DNA of 64,000 nt, from NCBI GenBank assembly GCA_022036555.1, contig CM039128.1, positions 2,976,049-3,040,048 on the forward strand, in the 5' to 3' direction. This document shows, piece by piece, positions 44,123 to 56,447 of the stretch. The DNA is from Microstegium vimineum. Taxonomy: Eukaryota; Streptophyta; Magnoliopsida; Poales; Poaceae. The translations under genes and the position numbers were made by a program. A model generated the notes under the pieces. That model was not told the DNA's origin and did not search any database. It saw only the letters and a list, made by a program, of their open reading frames with translations. Within the stretch, counting starts at the first letter, position 1. Each line of letters opens with the position of its first letter.

Positions 44123-45572
44123 CGAGTTACGACAAGTTGGAATTTTTCAGTTGGCTGATGCCTATTTTAAATGTTCCTAAATTTAGTGAATTGGATGCGT
44201 GTTTTGTGTTCTTTTTTTTCTCTGTAAAGGGCACCTATTTTAGACAGAAAATATTAATCTCGTTCCAGTTATTTTTATAAATAACCGCTGATTTTTATTT
44301 TTTGGGTTCAAAATATTTTGAAAAGAAAAAAACTCTCTCTCATGTTTTTTGAATGCAACTCTCTCTCATGTTTACAATTACTGGATCGGATCATCACGCA
44401 GTAATCTGGAAAGGAAGGTGTGGGCGACCGGAGGAGCAGTTACGAAGCGTGGGGATAAATACTGGGCCGCTGGTGAACGAGATGGGCCGGGCGGCCTTTC
44501 TGACTTTCTTTTGGATTCCTTCGATCAATCCACTCGACGCCGTGGAAGCAAATAATTTTTAGTCCCGCATGGAGATTTCCTAAGACGCTGACTCTTGCTA
44601 AAACTTAGCGCGTGAGCTCCCTAATCGCCGGGTCTGGTTGCGCGGACCTGTTACCCTAGTCGCTTTCAGGGGGTAAAGGAGAGTATGATACGTGAACGCC
44701 GCTTAATGTGTCACCTTAACATCTCCTTTTGTTTTTTTAATTTATGTTTCTTTTTTTTTTAAAAAATTGCATCAGAAAATATATGATTCATGTAGGATAC
44801 GAAAACCACGCACAGTTTTAGAGATTGGCAATGCGGAGACAGTGCTGATTCTGGAATCTTTTATTTTTATTTTTATTTTTATTTTAGAGCCCAGAAGATC
44901 CCTGGTATCTTTAGGTTCACTTGTTTGCTAAGTCTTCTGAAGCAATGTTTGCAAACTCACTTGTTTCAGAGATCTTGATATCATCTTAAACTTAAACTCG
45001 GACTGTTTGGTTCTTACCCTGGGCTTCAATTGCCTGGATGGGCCGTCCTTGCCTATGTACTACTATTTTGTTGCAACCCTGGAAACTTGCATGCTCCACG
45101 CAATAGATTCCTAGACAGGCCGCCTGGGCTAACGGAAGTATGTGTGCTGTGTGGCATGCTTCAGTCGCCCGACGCCACCGCCGGCAATGGCTTCTAGGGT
45201 TTAGGGTTTGGGTTTCGGTGATGGATAGAGGAGGAGGGAGCGGACGAGTCGAGAGAGATGAGTGAGAGCGGTCAATACCGGTCAACACGACCTCCACCTC
45301 TAATGTCGGGTAAGGGGCAACTGAGGTTATTTTTCACAGCGAGCTCCACTCGTCAGGACATCCAAACGGCGCAAATCAAACAGAAGGCGGACGGAGTGGT
45401 GCGAGAGAGAAAAAAGTTTCAAACATGGACACTGTCGATAGTTTGAACTTTTTAGGGACACTGATGAGTAGGGCATATTTTTTAATGGCATACACGTAAA
45501 AGGCTCAATTATATACCGGAATGCAGAAGGTCGTGTAGGGAAAGACATGACTATAACCCTCAAACACCTTTG
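44123..45572. other. Intergenic, no gene supported
   Basis: AT-rich to 45000, then mixed. The segment may include decayed 3' parts of the F-box pseudogene (45573 onward, minus strand), but I could not align it by eye. Confidence 0.4.
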
Positions 45573-46190
45573 TTATCTTCCCCGAATTGAGGTGGACCAT
45601 GTAGAGGTTTCGTAGCTCCAATCATCCGTCTCAGAGGAGTACAGGCGCACGCATGTGTGAGTCAAGGTGCTGAAGAGGAATACCACGCGGAAGGGGCCCC
45701 TGTGGCGGGCAGATGCGGTGGCCAGCAGACAGCAGCCTTCAGCGGTGGCAGCACAGAGTACCGCCGCGTTGAAATAGTGGCAGTCCATGGAGCGGCCCGT
45801 GCCTGGGGCCGTGGGGCGTGGAGATGGCGGGGGCAGGCGGTGGCGCTCGTTCATCAAAGGGTTCCAGACGACGAAGTCCAAAGCCACCGGGAAGCTCTCG
45901 CCTAGGGCTGGGGCGGTGAAGAGGGCGCGGGCCGCGGGGCGGCGGAAGGTGGGGTCGATGGACTCGAAGCGGGATCTGTAGGGTATGGTGTTCCTCGATG
46001 CGGAGGAAGCCAGTGACGTGGTGCGTCGGGTGGAGCTCCCGGTGGCTGCAGCGGAAGTCGGGGTCGGCGAGGGTGTGGCGCCAGCTCTTGCATATGACGG
46101 CGGCCCGGAGGAGGCACGCAGGGTCGTCGGGTATGTGTAAGGTGGAGGAGGATCTTGCGGACGATCTCGACAACTGAGCCATCGTCGCTG
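45573..46190 (-). pseudogene. F-box protein pseudogene, paralogue of the gene at 47099-48870
   Basis: On the minus strand, in three frames, there are clear counterparts of the neighbouring F-box protein. VEIVRKILLHL matches the start of the F-box. DPACLLRAAVICKSWRHTLADPDF matches its end (the intact gene has DPACLVRASVACKRWRRVLADPAF). After another shift come DFVVWNPLMNERHRLPPPSP and YFNAAVLCAATAEGC, then RLYSSETDDWS. At least two frameshifts separate these blocks, and the homology fades after residues matching about 270 of the paralogue. It lies head to head with the intact gene, about 0.9 kb away, so an inverted duplication followed by decay is likely. Confidence 0.85.
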
Positions 46191-46318
46191 CCTGCGCTAT
46201 GCCCACCTCTGCTCGGGGAGATGACAAGAGTTGAAGACGGTGGTGGTACTGTGGTTCTAGTGGGGCCACCTGGTTGGCTACCACTGACACTGCGAGCACC
46301 AGGTTCTCTTCTCTTCTC

Positions 46319-46498
46319 TTCTCTGCACCATATTATCAAATCATAGACTATGTTATATCAATAGATTTGTTTCGCAAAATAGTCTTCGCCTGACAAATTA
46401 GTTTCATAAATAATCTATATTTAATACTTCTAATTAGTGTCTAAACATTCGATGTGTCAGGGACTATTTTATAGTCCGTGTAACCAAACAACCCCTAA
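46319..46498. mobile_element. Half of a MITE (right end)
   Basis: Carries the block TTTGTTTCGCAAAATAGTC ... CATAAATAATCTATATTTAATACTTC and ends CCAAACAACCCCTAAG, the usual right end of a common grass MITE. The matching left end, expected upstream, is absent. Confidence 0.5.
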
Positions 46499-47098
46499 GA
46501 AAGCCTCCAACAAACCTTTTTTTTTTCCTTTCATTCTTTATTTTTCTTTTTCCATTTTTACAAAGTGGATCTTTGAATTCCAATTAAAGTGGCTGTGACA
46601 AATGCAAACCAATAGTTTTGGAGTAACTAGTTATTACCATGACAAAATTCGACCAAATTTAAAGGTGAATTAGTACTTGGCAAGAGAGGGTTTTATTAAT
46701 AAGGAAAATAAATCGAGACAATGTATTTCAAGCATGAATTGAAGGATAGCTTGTAGTGCCAAGCTAAAACACGAACCAAGACATTAGCTTTAGTCATGAT
46801 CATGGAGAATTCAACAAGAATAACCACTATGAGTAGCAAGATATTTTTAGCTAGCCAATAATTAGCTCTGACATCAAACAAGTCGGCACCCCTTGGCAGC
46901 GGCACACCACCACTAGCGTGATAAACTTAGCTTACCAATTCAAGTGACGCAGAAAAGAAAAACTAGTTTTAAAATATATGTAAATGTAATACCAGTGCCA
47001 TTTTAAATAAAAAGTTATTAAAATAAAAATTCCCACGTACGTAGGCGAATGCGAATGACCTCCGAGGCTCGCTGGTCCTCTGCCGCCGCCTACTATAC

Positions 47099-48870
47099 AT
47101 GATGATCGAATCAAAGCAGGAAGCAGCAGAGCAGTGCGCACTCGCACTGGCATCATCAATCAAAAAAAGAAAGAAAAAAAAAATGTGGCGCTGGCTCTTC
47201 CGATTTCCCCTCCGTCTCCGAATCCCCAAATCCAAAACCCTCGCCTCGCTTTCTTCGATCCACCGACCGACGACAACCAAACCGCCGCCGCCGCCGCCGC
47301 CGCCCGAGCTGGCGGACGACCTCCTCGGCGAGATATTCCTCCGCGTCCCGCCTGACGACCCAGCATGCCTCGTCCGCGCCTCCGTCGCCTGCAAGCGCTG
47401 GCGCCGCGTCCTCGCCGACCCCGCCTTCCGACGCCGCTACCGGGAGCTCCACCGGACGCCATCAGTGGTGGGATTCCTGCGCATAGCGGCTGGAGAGATG
47501 CAGTACGTGTCCTGCTTCGTCTCTACCAACCCCGCCTACGGTTGCCCCTCCTCCGCCCGTGACGACCTCCCAGAGAAGCTCGTGCTCGACTGCCCCCACG
47601 GCCGCGTCCTCTCGCTCGGGCCGAGCCCAAGCCTAAGCACCCAGCTAAACTACGACCTCGTCGTGTGGGAACCCTTGACGAAGGAGCAGCGCTGCTTGCC
47701 CTGCCTCTCGCCCTCACCCACCGTCGTATGTGGCCGCTACTTCAACGCCGCCGTGCTCTGCGCCACCGCGGAAGGCTGCGACCATAGCAAATGCCACGGT
47801 GGTCCCTTCCTCGTCGTCTTCGTCTGGAGTCGCCCGTCATCTGTCACGTCTGCTCGTGTCTACTCCTCTGAGACGGGGAATTGGAGCGAGCCCATCTCTG
47901 TTGAGCATCCTAACGTGTTCGTCGTTGACGCGATGCCATGTCCAAGTACCCTTGTGGGAGACACTCTCTACTTCCGCTTTGGCTTTGTGAATGCTTTGGA
48001 GTACCAGGTTGGTGCACATTGCTTAGATATCATCCTTGGACCTCCACAGTTCAAAAGTTATGCTGTTTCCCTCATGTCCATGGAGGATGGTGGTGGTGGT
48101 GGGCTTGGATGCATGGATGTGGAGGAGGATGAATCAGGCCTCCGTCTACGACTGTGGTCAAGGGACGCACGTTCATGCTGGAATGAAGATGCAGGATGGA
48201 CAAAGGGCAGGGCCATAGATCTTGAGAAATTGCTACCTGATGGTGCTCTCCTGTCTCCAGCTGATCGGCATTCCAGGCTTCCAAGTGTAAAGTTGCTTGG
48301 CTTTGTGGAGGGCACCGATGTCATCTTTGTGGGCACAGAGGCTCTTATCAACCTTCGTGCTGTCTATATGGTCCAATTCAATTCAGGGAGGGCCAGGAAG
48401 GTGTTTGACCTATGCAATATAGTCGCTCCTAATACAGGCTTCTGCATTCCAGGTAGAATTTATATATGCAGCTAATTAAATACGGAGTACCTACTTGTAT
48501 CATATCTACTATGTGTGCTACTGCTTGTTAACTTTACATCCTTTAGTTATTAATGTCTTCTAGCTAGACTGCAACTAATAGTATGTTGTACTAGCTAGCA
48601 ACAAGCCTGCATGTATGAATATAATATCAGCGCTCAAGAAAAAAATAGTTGATGCCACAGTGCTTCCTTTGGGATTAGTACGACACCTTTGTAATTCTCT
48701 CTGTTATGTCAGTAGCAGCTTCGTCGTACAATGTTGTTTATACTGAGAGGCTTATCGGCAATGCATTCATCACCCGGCTGATTTTGTTCTCAGTTCTTTT
48801 TTGCATTTCTGCAGTAACTGGCATGTCTTGTACAACCGAGGGGCCAGGAGACGACGTTTCACATGCATGA
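47099..48870 (+). CDS. F-box protein, probably two exons (47099-48452, 48815-48870)
   Basis: The first exon has an F-box at about residues 69-112 (ELADDLLGEIFLRVPPDDPACLVRASVACKRWRRVLADPAF) after a basic, then Pro-rich, N-terminus. The rest resembles the long beta-rich C-terminal region of large grass F-box families (DLVVWEPLTKE, YFNAAVLCA, ARVYSSETGNWSEP). F-box proteins link a substrate to the SCF ubiquitin ligase through Skp1. Read straight through, the frame stops at 48475 (458 residues). However, CAG|GTAGAA at 48452 is a good donor and TTTCTGCAG ends at 48814. Splicing there keeps the frame and gives a 469-residue protein ending SHA. I favour the spliced model. The start may instead be Met29 (47183); the first 28 residues include a Lys-rich run. 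A poly-Pro stretch (62-69) is CCG-repeat encoded. Confidence 0.82.
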
Positions 48871-49718
48871 TAATCTCAAGCTGCTAGTGCTTGGGCTTCT
48901 TAATCAACCAGGAAGAATATCATGATGTTTGCAAGTTGCGTTTCTAAGCTTATGCATGGGGGGGGGGGGGGGGGGGGGGTTTTATTAGGACATGCCACTT
49001 CATTTTGTCATGGGACTTCCTGATTGGTGGGGGGCTGGGAACTATTGTAGATTCGTAGGATTTTATTTACGGTGTGACTGTCTCTTTTCTTGCCTTTTGG
49101 ACAATGTGAATTTACCTGTGCTGCAGCAGTGACTTCAGGGCTGCATCGGCTATCTGAAGACGTGAGCAAGTACTGGAAATCAGAGTTTTGCATGTCTCAT
49201 TTGTGCAGCTGCTGTGTTAGACACTTACAAGTGCGCGACTTCTGATTTCTTCTTAACTTTCTGTAATAAACTTCTGATTTCTTCTGAACTTGCTGTAATA
49301 AGCAGTCAAATATACAGCAGTACAAGTGTATGTACCTGAGTTGGCTGCCTTAGATGTCAGTTCAGTTGTGCATCTGAACTTTGTTAGTACTGTAGTCTCC
49401 CAAGAACACTGCAACTGAGAGTGCATTCTATGTTGCTAAGGTGAGATGATAAATGCCTCTTGTAGACATGTTTGCACATGACCTATCATTTGCTCCATTG
49501 GTAACATTACTACCAAGATTAAGACATGTGGTTCTGTTTGCATATTCTGATTGATCCTTTTCATCAACCTGGATTCCCTGCGGTTGTACTGTTCCTTTTC
49601 TTCGATTTTTAGTTTGGTTCAGATTCAGTGTCAGATCCCAAGGAATGTTGCATGCATGGATGATGCAGATTAAGGTTTTCCAGCTTTCAGATTTGTGACC
49701 TGTTGGAATCTCACGTCT
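48838..49718 (+). repeat. F-box gene 3' end, arm 1 of an inverted duplication
   Basis: This stretch (second exon, 3' UTR and downstream) matches the reverse complement of 55985-57381. Two homologous blocks are evident: 48838-49085 pairs with 57178-57381, and about 49203-49718 pairs with 55985-56447. A 22-base poly-G at 48958-48979 is present in this arm only. The bases between the two blocks (about 49086-49202) have no counterpart in the other arm, where a CACTA derivative sits instead. Confidence 0.85.
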
Positions 49719-50464
49719 CTGAGGTAGAACCAACAATTTTTTATGATACAGGCAGTACATGTGTATCTGTCATGAGGCCCCTCATGGCTACATGGTCACC
49801 AGAGGGAGGGGCATCCAGCAGGAACTATAAGAACTTGTATTGTTCTACTTGTGCTAAGTTGTTTTCATATCATGTTTTTTTTTCTTTTCATTTTGTAACA
49901 CATTCTCTCTATCTATTCTGGGATGAGCCATGATTCCACTACCAGCTAATTTATCATTCTGCATTCTGTATCTATGGCTGGAACTGGAAGCATTTGTTTG
50001 TGAGTGGGAGTATGTACTATGCCTATGCACATTTGACACCAACAGCAACTTTCGAGTTATCCTTTTCTGCCACTGATTCTAGTTTCCCATCCAGCTTGGC
50101 CTATGAAGAAGTCCATTGGTGATCCAAATAGGAGACTCCTACACATCAATCTATTCTTTTTTTTTCTTTTTCTCGAGAATGCAGAGGTGTATATCATTTT
50201 ATCAAAGAAAGAAACACATCAAGTACACAGGTTGTTTATTTTTGTCATAAAAGCCTGGTATCCTTAATTTTACTGGAGTTTGCCAAACCTGAAATTTGAC
50301 CATAAATATCAGTTTATCTACCGCACGCACCTGACATATGAGCAATTATTTGGAGTAATCCAGATGCCATTCATTTATTCAGGTGCGTACATGGAGTCGA
50401 AGTAGAGAGTAAAATAATGTACAGTTTCAGTGTTCAGACCTTGGCAGTACAGAGAGTGCAGATC

Positions 50465-50467
<3 letters not shown>
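49719..50467. other. Intergenic between F-box and DUF4378-type gene
   Basis: T-rich tracts near 49877 and 50157, no gene seen. Confidence 0.45.

Positions 50468-50547
<80 letters not shown>
50468..50547. repeat. (AT)n microsatellite, about 80 bp
   Basis: Uninterrupted AT repeat 150 bp beyond the stop codon of the minus-strand DUF4378-type gene, possibly in its 3' UTR. Confidence 0.95.
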
Positions 50548-50549
<2 letters not shown>

Positions 50550-50698
50550 GCAGGTTCAGCAATGCCTGCTGCTATGTTTATATATTCACTTGTTTCAGTG
50601 ATCTTGACATATATTAACCTACAGTAAACCAGACTATTGTCACATTTCACAACATATGTTGCAACACGAGGACTACTACTACATCAATCTAACCTTGT

Positions 50699-52516
50699 TC
50701 AGTAGCATCCGACTGATCGTCTTGTTGCCTGAACATTCTTGCCACCCAATTGTTTCTTGGTGATGGACGATGGTAGCGGGAAAGGATGCTGTACAGTTTC
50801 AGACATTCCCCGGAAGAGTTCATCCACCATCTCACACATGAGGTTCTCAAGGACGCCATGCTCTATCTCGGCAACGACGACATTTGCGCCGCCGTCCCGA
50901 GCTGGCCATTCCATGTTCTTGAGATCTTTCTCAACCAGCCTGCAGATTGGTTGCCAGATACCAGAAACTTCTGGCGTGACCACCTCGTTTTTGTTCACCA
51001 CTCTCCTGTTCCTCCTCCAATCCCTATCTGAACACCTTGAGACATGGCAGGAGCTTCTCGGAGGAGACAGGTCGTTGTCTAACTGGAAGAAATCTGGATG
51101 CAGATTCCTCTTTGAGTTCTGCTGTTCCAATGTAGTAGTGTGAGATTCATCTGCAGTAACTGGATTCAGTAACAGCGCAGTCAGTAGTAGGAAGAAACAG
51201 CTTATACGCGGCATACAGTTCATGTACTCCTATCTGACTGAAAGTCTGAAACAAACAATTGGAAAAAAAAACTGCATTTGTCGTTCATACAGATGATGAT
51301 CCGTACTCGGTTTATGATGCCTTTTCCTTTTGCGTTTTATGAATTTTTCGACCATGTCAAGTGACTTTTAGTAGCTACTCGTAGAGTGTTTGCTAGCGCT
51401 GGATTTCAGTGAGGAAGAGTTACTATCATGAACATCTTTTCCCCTTTTTTTTGTACAGCTTTTACAGCATTCAGGGCAAAGCATGAAGAGATAATGACAG
51501 TGACTTGAAAATGAGGTTTCAGAAACTTGGATTACACCGCCTTGGAGGTAAAACATGGGCCACAAAAAAACGACTGCCTGACAGATTGTTGCAAATGAGC
51601 TGCAATTCTTTTTTGTCTCTCTTGCAAACAGTATGATGCTACAAACTTGACAGATTGTTGGAAATGAACCACAATTCTCATGTGGATTTCTGATTGTTTT
51701 CGTAGATTGAAAGACTGCTGGAGATGAACAGCAATTCTGGCATGGAACTGATGAGGAAGCGAGCAATTAAGACGAACCTGAGGTAGCCGAGCATGGCTCG
51801 GCATGGTCCACCTCTTCCAAGGAAGACGAAGTGGTGGTGGTGGACGACTCGTCATGCGCCTCCAGCACAGACACCGGGCTGCTAGAGCGGTGCGCGTCGC
51901 ACTCCGCGGCGGGCGTCGTCGTCGTCCTCTTCCTACGGAAGACGACGCGGCCCGGCGACTGCGACTGCGACTGCGACCCCGACTCCGCCTCGTCGTCGGC
52001 GAACCGCAGCCTACGGCAGCGCCCGTTCCTCCTCTGCTTACTCCCGGGCGCATCCCTCCCGGCCCCGGCGCGTCTCGTGGCGGCGGCGAGAAGAAGGAAG
52101 TCGAGCTCCTCCTTGACGTGGTCCTCGTCCTCGGGACTGAAGCTGAGGAGCAGGAACTCGTCGCTCTCTTGCCGAAGGTACGCCGGCCTCTCCCGCATCG
52201 ACGCGGACGCGCGGACCACCCGCGGCTGCGTGTCCTTGTCCCAGGGGCTCGGCGACGCCTCGGCCGAGCTCGCGGAGCGGCTCCGCCGCAGCAGCGGTGG
52301 CGTCCTCTGGGGCTGGAGCGGCGCGTCGGGCGGCGGCATCGCGTCCAGGCCCATTAGCCTGGCCACAATGCAGGGGCTCCTCGGCGGCTCCTCCGTCTCC
52401 GGCGTGCACGTGGCGGCGGTGGCGGAACCGCAACGGTCGCTGGCGTTGCTGTCGGCGCTGTGCGCGCACAGGAGGCGGCGTAGGAAGTCGAGCGCGAACG
52501 TGGAGGATGACGCCAT
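50699..52516 (-). CDS. Two-exon protein with VARLMGLD motif and DUF4378-like C-terminus (TRM/LONGIFOLIA-like)
   Basis: Exon 1 (52516-51778) starts MASSSTFALDFLRRLLCAH, and at about residues 51-61 has VARLMGLDAMP, the DUF3741-associated motif of this plant family. A Ser/Arg-rich acidic and basic region follows, with LRFADDEAESGS. It ends at a CAG|GTTCGT donor. Exon 2 (51150-50699, after a TTACTGCAG acceptor) has GIWQPICRLVEKDLKNMEW, then NVVVAEIEHGVLENLMCEMVDELF, which resembles the DUF4378 end. Frame is kept across the 627-bp intron, giving 396 residues. An alternative acceptor nine bases upstream also keeps frame. Members of this family (TRM/LONGIFOLIA) bind cortical-microtubule factors or affect cell elongation; short ones like this are less studied, so no precise role is claimed. 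The longer frame to 52633 is probably leader. Confidence 0.8.
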
Positions 52517-55008
52517 GCGAGCGGCTGCGGCTCGGCCAGCCGCTCGTCGACTGGGTGCGCGCGCGCGGGTTGATCTTGCACGGGAGTCGACTCGGGACAG
52601 GGGAGTGGAGTGGAGTGGAGTGGGAAGAATCAAGAAGGTGGCGTGGTGGTTTCAATTTCAACTGGAGTCCCGTCTTTGAACTGGGAGGGGAGGGAAAACA
52701 GAGGAGAGGAGGAAGGAAATGCACTGCTTGCGATTGCGAGCAGATGGAGACGGAAATGGAAGGAGCTGCACTGGCACAAACGAGCCAAAGCCGTTTGAGA
52801 TTTTGACTGAATTGTTCGAGAGGCATACTGTAGCAAATTATCCCTCAAAGTATATTTTTTAGGCCGGCTTATAGCTAAATTGAACTCTGGGGACGCCTTT
52901 TGCAACGGGCGGGTGTGTTGGAGCCAGGAGGAGACAAATGGCACAACACAAAGCGCAAAAATACTAGAGTCAAGTGGGAAAGGCGTCCCGTCCCGTGAGT
53001 GCTGTTGTGGGCGGGCACTCCGTTTGAAACTGCGGCCTCCTGGTGGCGGGTGGCTGGCACCGGCGACATGGGCCCTCTGGTCCGCGCTGTTAATTCGGAT
53101 TGGACGAAAAAGGGAGGCTAGTGGGCCTGTTCCTGCTGCTAGCTACCCCCCACACGAGACTTCCTCGCCGGCGGTTCCGGGCCCACGAATAGCAGCGTGT
53201 TGGTTTTGAAAGGAACCACGCCGCCGGGGAGGGAAGGTTGTGTCATCGGTGATGGTTGGGGGCCCGGCCCGAGCCTCGGCCGTCGTCTCGGCCAGGCAGG
53301 CAGGCTTCGAGGAGAATCGATGGAGGGAGGGAGTGATGGGTGGTGTCAGACACGCGAGGTCAGGTCAGGTCAGGTCAGCAGTCAGCTTCTGCGTCTACTG
53401 CATGGCTGGGCCTGGGCCTGGGCCTGTCTGTCCCTGCCCTGCAGTGCCTCCTGGACAGGATAGGACAGGTCTGGGCTCTTCTCTCTGGGCCGCCAGATCT
53501 GCCAATGCCAGCCTGCTCTGCATCTGCATCTGCTGCTGCTGTTCGTCCGGATCGGTGGTCTCCCGTCCGCACGTCCCGTTTCACACTCTCAACCTCTGCT
53601 CCGTACTCCGAATACCCTTTTTCACGCTCGCTCGCACTCCGTCCTCGGCTGTGTTCCATTCTGTAGGTCAACAGTGCTGGTAGATGCGGAAATAGTTGGA
53701 ATCATCTAATCCTAACGTAGGAGTATATATGCGTGCAAATCTGTATCACAATAGAAGACGTTGTAAAGCTTGTCCCAAATACCAAGGCAGAATTGACAAA
53801 AAAGAATTTGGAAATTTGATATTGTAGCACTTTCGTTCGTACGTAGTAATCCTATAGATTGGACTCAGAAGCAGCATTCCGGCTAGAAATTATTTTTTTA
53901 TTAGACTCTCCATGGTACTAGTGGACATCATCGTTACATTTTTCTCTTTTTTATTCATCTTGGCGTAGTGAATGACCGAAGTGACAATTGACAGTAAGTT
54001 TCACTCACTATACAGTTTTCAATACGCGAGATGAAACAATAAATGAAACAAACATTCACAATGGAGCATTTCATTTACACGGTTTTCAAAAAAAAAATTT
54101 TAAGGCCATTCGGTTGATTGTTAACAGCCGGATCGTATGCACCAGGTGATTTTGTAGCTATGCACATACAGATATATTTTCTGGAACAAGCACACAAGTT
54201 CAGATAAAATGGATAACTGCATATGGCAAGAAAATTGCTTATGGAATAGCAGATAAGTTCAACCAACACATATAACTCAGATGCATCGACAACATAGCTA
54301 CATATATAAATTAACGATAACTTGGATAACCGACGATAACCAACTCAGTGCTTGGCGCATACGACGACCACTAAAGTGATAGAAATCTGGTATACTGGAC
54401 CAGATTGACAAACATAGATAAGCTAGATAAAAAAAAGTTCAAATAGACTTCAGCCTTGCATACTGCAGGATCAAATTGCCTTCAATCTTGCCTTCAGCCA
54501 CCGTTTCATATTGCCTTGAACCTTGCTTTCATCCTGCATAAACAAAAAAAAAAACAGTCCAACATGAGCTCTCAGCATTGACAAAAAAACAGTACAGGAT
54601 CATATCATAGATAAGTAGTTAAATTCTTAAGATAGATAAGTAACTATAAATAGAGAAATGTACCAGTTCTATTCCTACGACCAACAACGTCTTTTATTCT
54701 AAGACATATTTTGAATCCCAGAACATCTAGCATTTTGGGGACAGAGTGAGTACTTATTCAACGCTTCTCTCCTCTCTCTATTTTGGTCGATATGCTGGCC
54801 AAGGAAACACTTCTTTCAGTAGCCGCATCGCAAGCTGCGTGACGAAATGGTGCTTTCCATTGATACTCATTAGATGCACCTGGGTCGTGCTTGCATCGTA
54901 ACTATATGCAGCCTGTTCGTTTTACTGTTTTGGTGGCTGAAAAGCCGGCTGATGCTATTTTTGACTGTTTTTCTAGCCAAACGAACATGACCAACACCAT
55001 GCGACCAA
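52517..55008. other. Promoter/flank of the DUF4378-type gene and intergenic DNA
   Basis: GC-rich upstream to about 53690, then AT-rich. The frames at 53197-53683 overlap in all three phases and show no domain. An (AGGTC)n tract lies at 53357-53378 and GGGCCT repeats follow. At 53803-53855 there is a short fragment of the GGCCTTGTTTAG MITE family (ATTGTAGCACTTTCGTTCG). At 54909-54989 there is a small element-like piece bounded by GCCTGTTCGTTTT and CCAAACGAACATG. Confidence 0.45.
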
Positions 55009-55274
55009 GGGCCTGTTTGGATGCACCAACTAAACTTTAGCTAGCTAAATTTAGCTGTCATACATCCAAACAGGCTAACTAAAACTCTAGCTAAAGTTTA
55101 GCTGGTTTTAGCTACTTCAATATAGCTAAAGCTAGCTAAAGTTTAGTTGCGTCTATTAGCTAGTGCATCCAAACACTCAACTAAAATTTAGCTATGAGAC
55201 TTTTTAGCTAGCTAAAATTTAACTCTGAAATTTTAGCTAGCTAAACTTTAGTTGAGTGTTTCCAAACAGGGCCC
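55009..55274. mobile_element. MITE with GGGCCTGTTTGGA ends and a self-complementary body
   Basis: The left end GGGCCTGTTTGGATGCACC and the inverted right end TTTCCAAACAGGGCCC bound a body made of repeated AGCTAGCTAAA / TTTAGCTAGCT and ACTAAAGTTTAG units. The internal CATCCAAACAGGCTAACT near 55062 and GCATCCAAACACTCAACT near 55166 look like extra copies of the end. Target duplication not resolved. No coding capacity. Confidence 0.75.
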
Positions 55275-55579
55275 AAACTATGCGCAGGACCAAACCAGGC
55301 GTTCGTCAGTTCCAACTTTTGAAAAAACCATGCGCAGCTTTGTCCAGAGTCCAGACCAAACCGAAACCACAAATCTGCTCTCATCAAAGTTCAACTTCAA
55401 CCAGAGTCGATTTTCAGCCAAGAAGAGCACGCATATGCTCCAATGCTCAGCTCAAAATGGCTCCCTCATCGTCCAACCTGAGCATGAACATGAACAACAA
55501 TACAAAACATGACAGAAAAAGAAAATGTAGTAGGGATGCAGGTGGAGCAGGCTTGCGCGCAAACCCGCTTGGTCACGTA

Positions 55580-55805
55580 TTCACTCCGTCCCATAGAAAG
55601 TGATGTTTTTTACTTTTTGACATCGTGTTTGACCATTCGTTTTATTCAAAATATTTTTAAAAATTATAAAATAAATAAATTATTATCAAAGATAAAACAA
55701 GTTACGGAAAAATAAATAATATTTGTATAAAAAATTTGAATAAGACGAACGTTTAAAAAAGATGACACGAATTTTAAAGTGACACTTTCAATGGGACGGA
55801 GGGAG
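55580..55805. mobile_element. Stowaway-type MITE, TA duplication
   Basis: TTCACTCCGTCCCATAGAAAG and inverted CACTTTCAATGGGACGGAGGGAG are flanked by TA at 55578-55579 and 55806-55807. Length 226 bp, AT-rich core. Confidence 0.88.
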
Positions 55806-56447
55806 TACTCAAGATGCAATGATCATGTATGTACGTATTGAAGAACTATGGATTTCTATAACTATTTATGTGACCCAACAGCCATATTATGTAACTGATT
55901 TAAGATGGTGCAAGAGATTGATTAGTAACAATTCCCAGATCCATCATAAATTTGATGGTTTGTGTATTCTCTACAAAGGCGGCATGAGATTCCAACAGGT
56001 CACAAATCTAAAAGCTGGAATCTCATGCAACATTCCTTCGGATCAGACAATGAATCTGAACCAAACTAAAAATACAAGAAAAGAAACAGTAGGACCGCAT
56101 GGACTCCAGGTTGACGAAAAGGATCAATCACAATATGCAAACAGAACCACATGTCTTAATCTTGCTACTAATGTTACCAATGGAGCAAATGATAGGTCAT
56201 GTGCGAACTGTGAACATGTCCACAAGAGGCCTTATCATCTCACCTTATAGCAACATAGAATGCACTCTCAGTTGCAGTGTTCTTGGGAGACTACAGTACT
56301 AACAAAGTTCAAATGCACAACTGACATCTAGGGCAACCAACTCAGGTAGATGCAACTGTACTGCCCGTGTATATTTGACTGTCTTATTACAGCAAGTTAA
56401 GAAGAAATAAGAAGTCGCACACTTAGGTGTCTAACACAGCTGCTGCA

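Noticed and set aside
51803..52679. Plus-strand frames of 184 and 282 residues
   Set aside because: Antisense to exon 1 of the DUF4378-type gene, no domain.
53197..53683. Three overlapping frames of 88-147 residues
   Set aside because: All three phases are open in GC-rich DNA with GGTCA and GGGCCT repeats; no domain.
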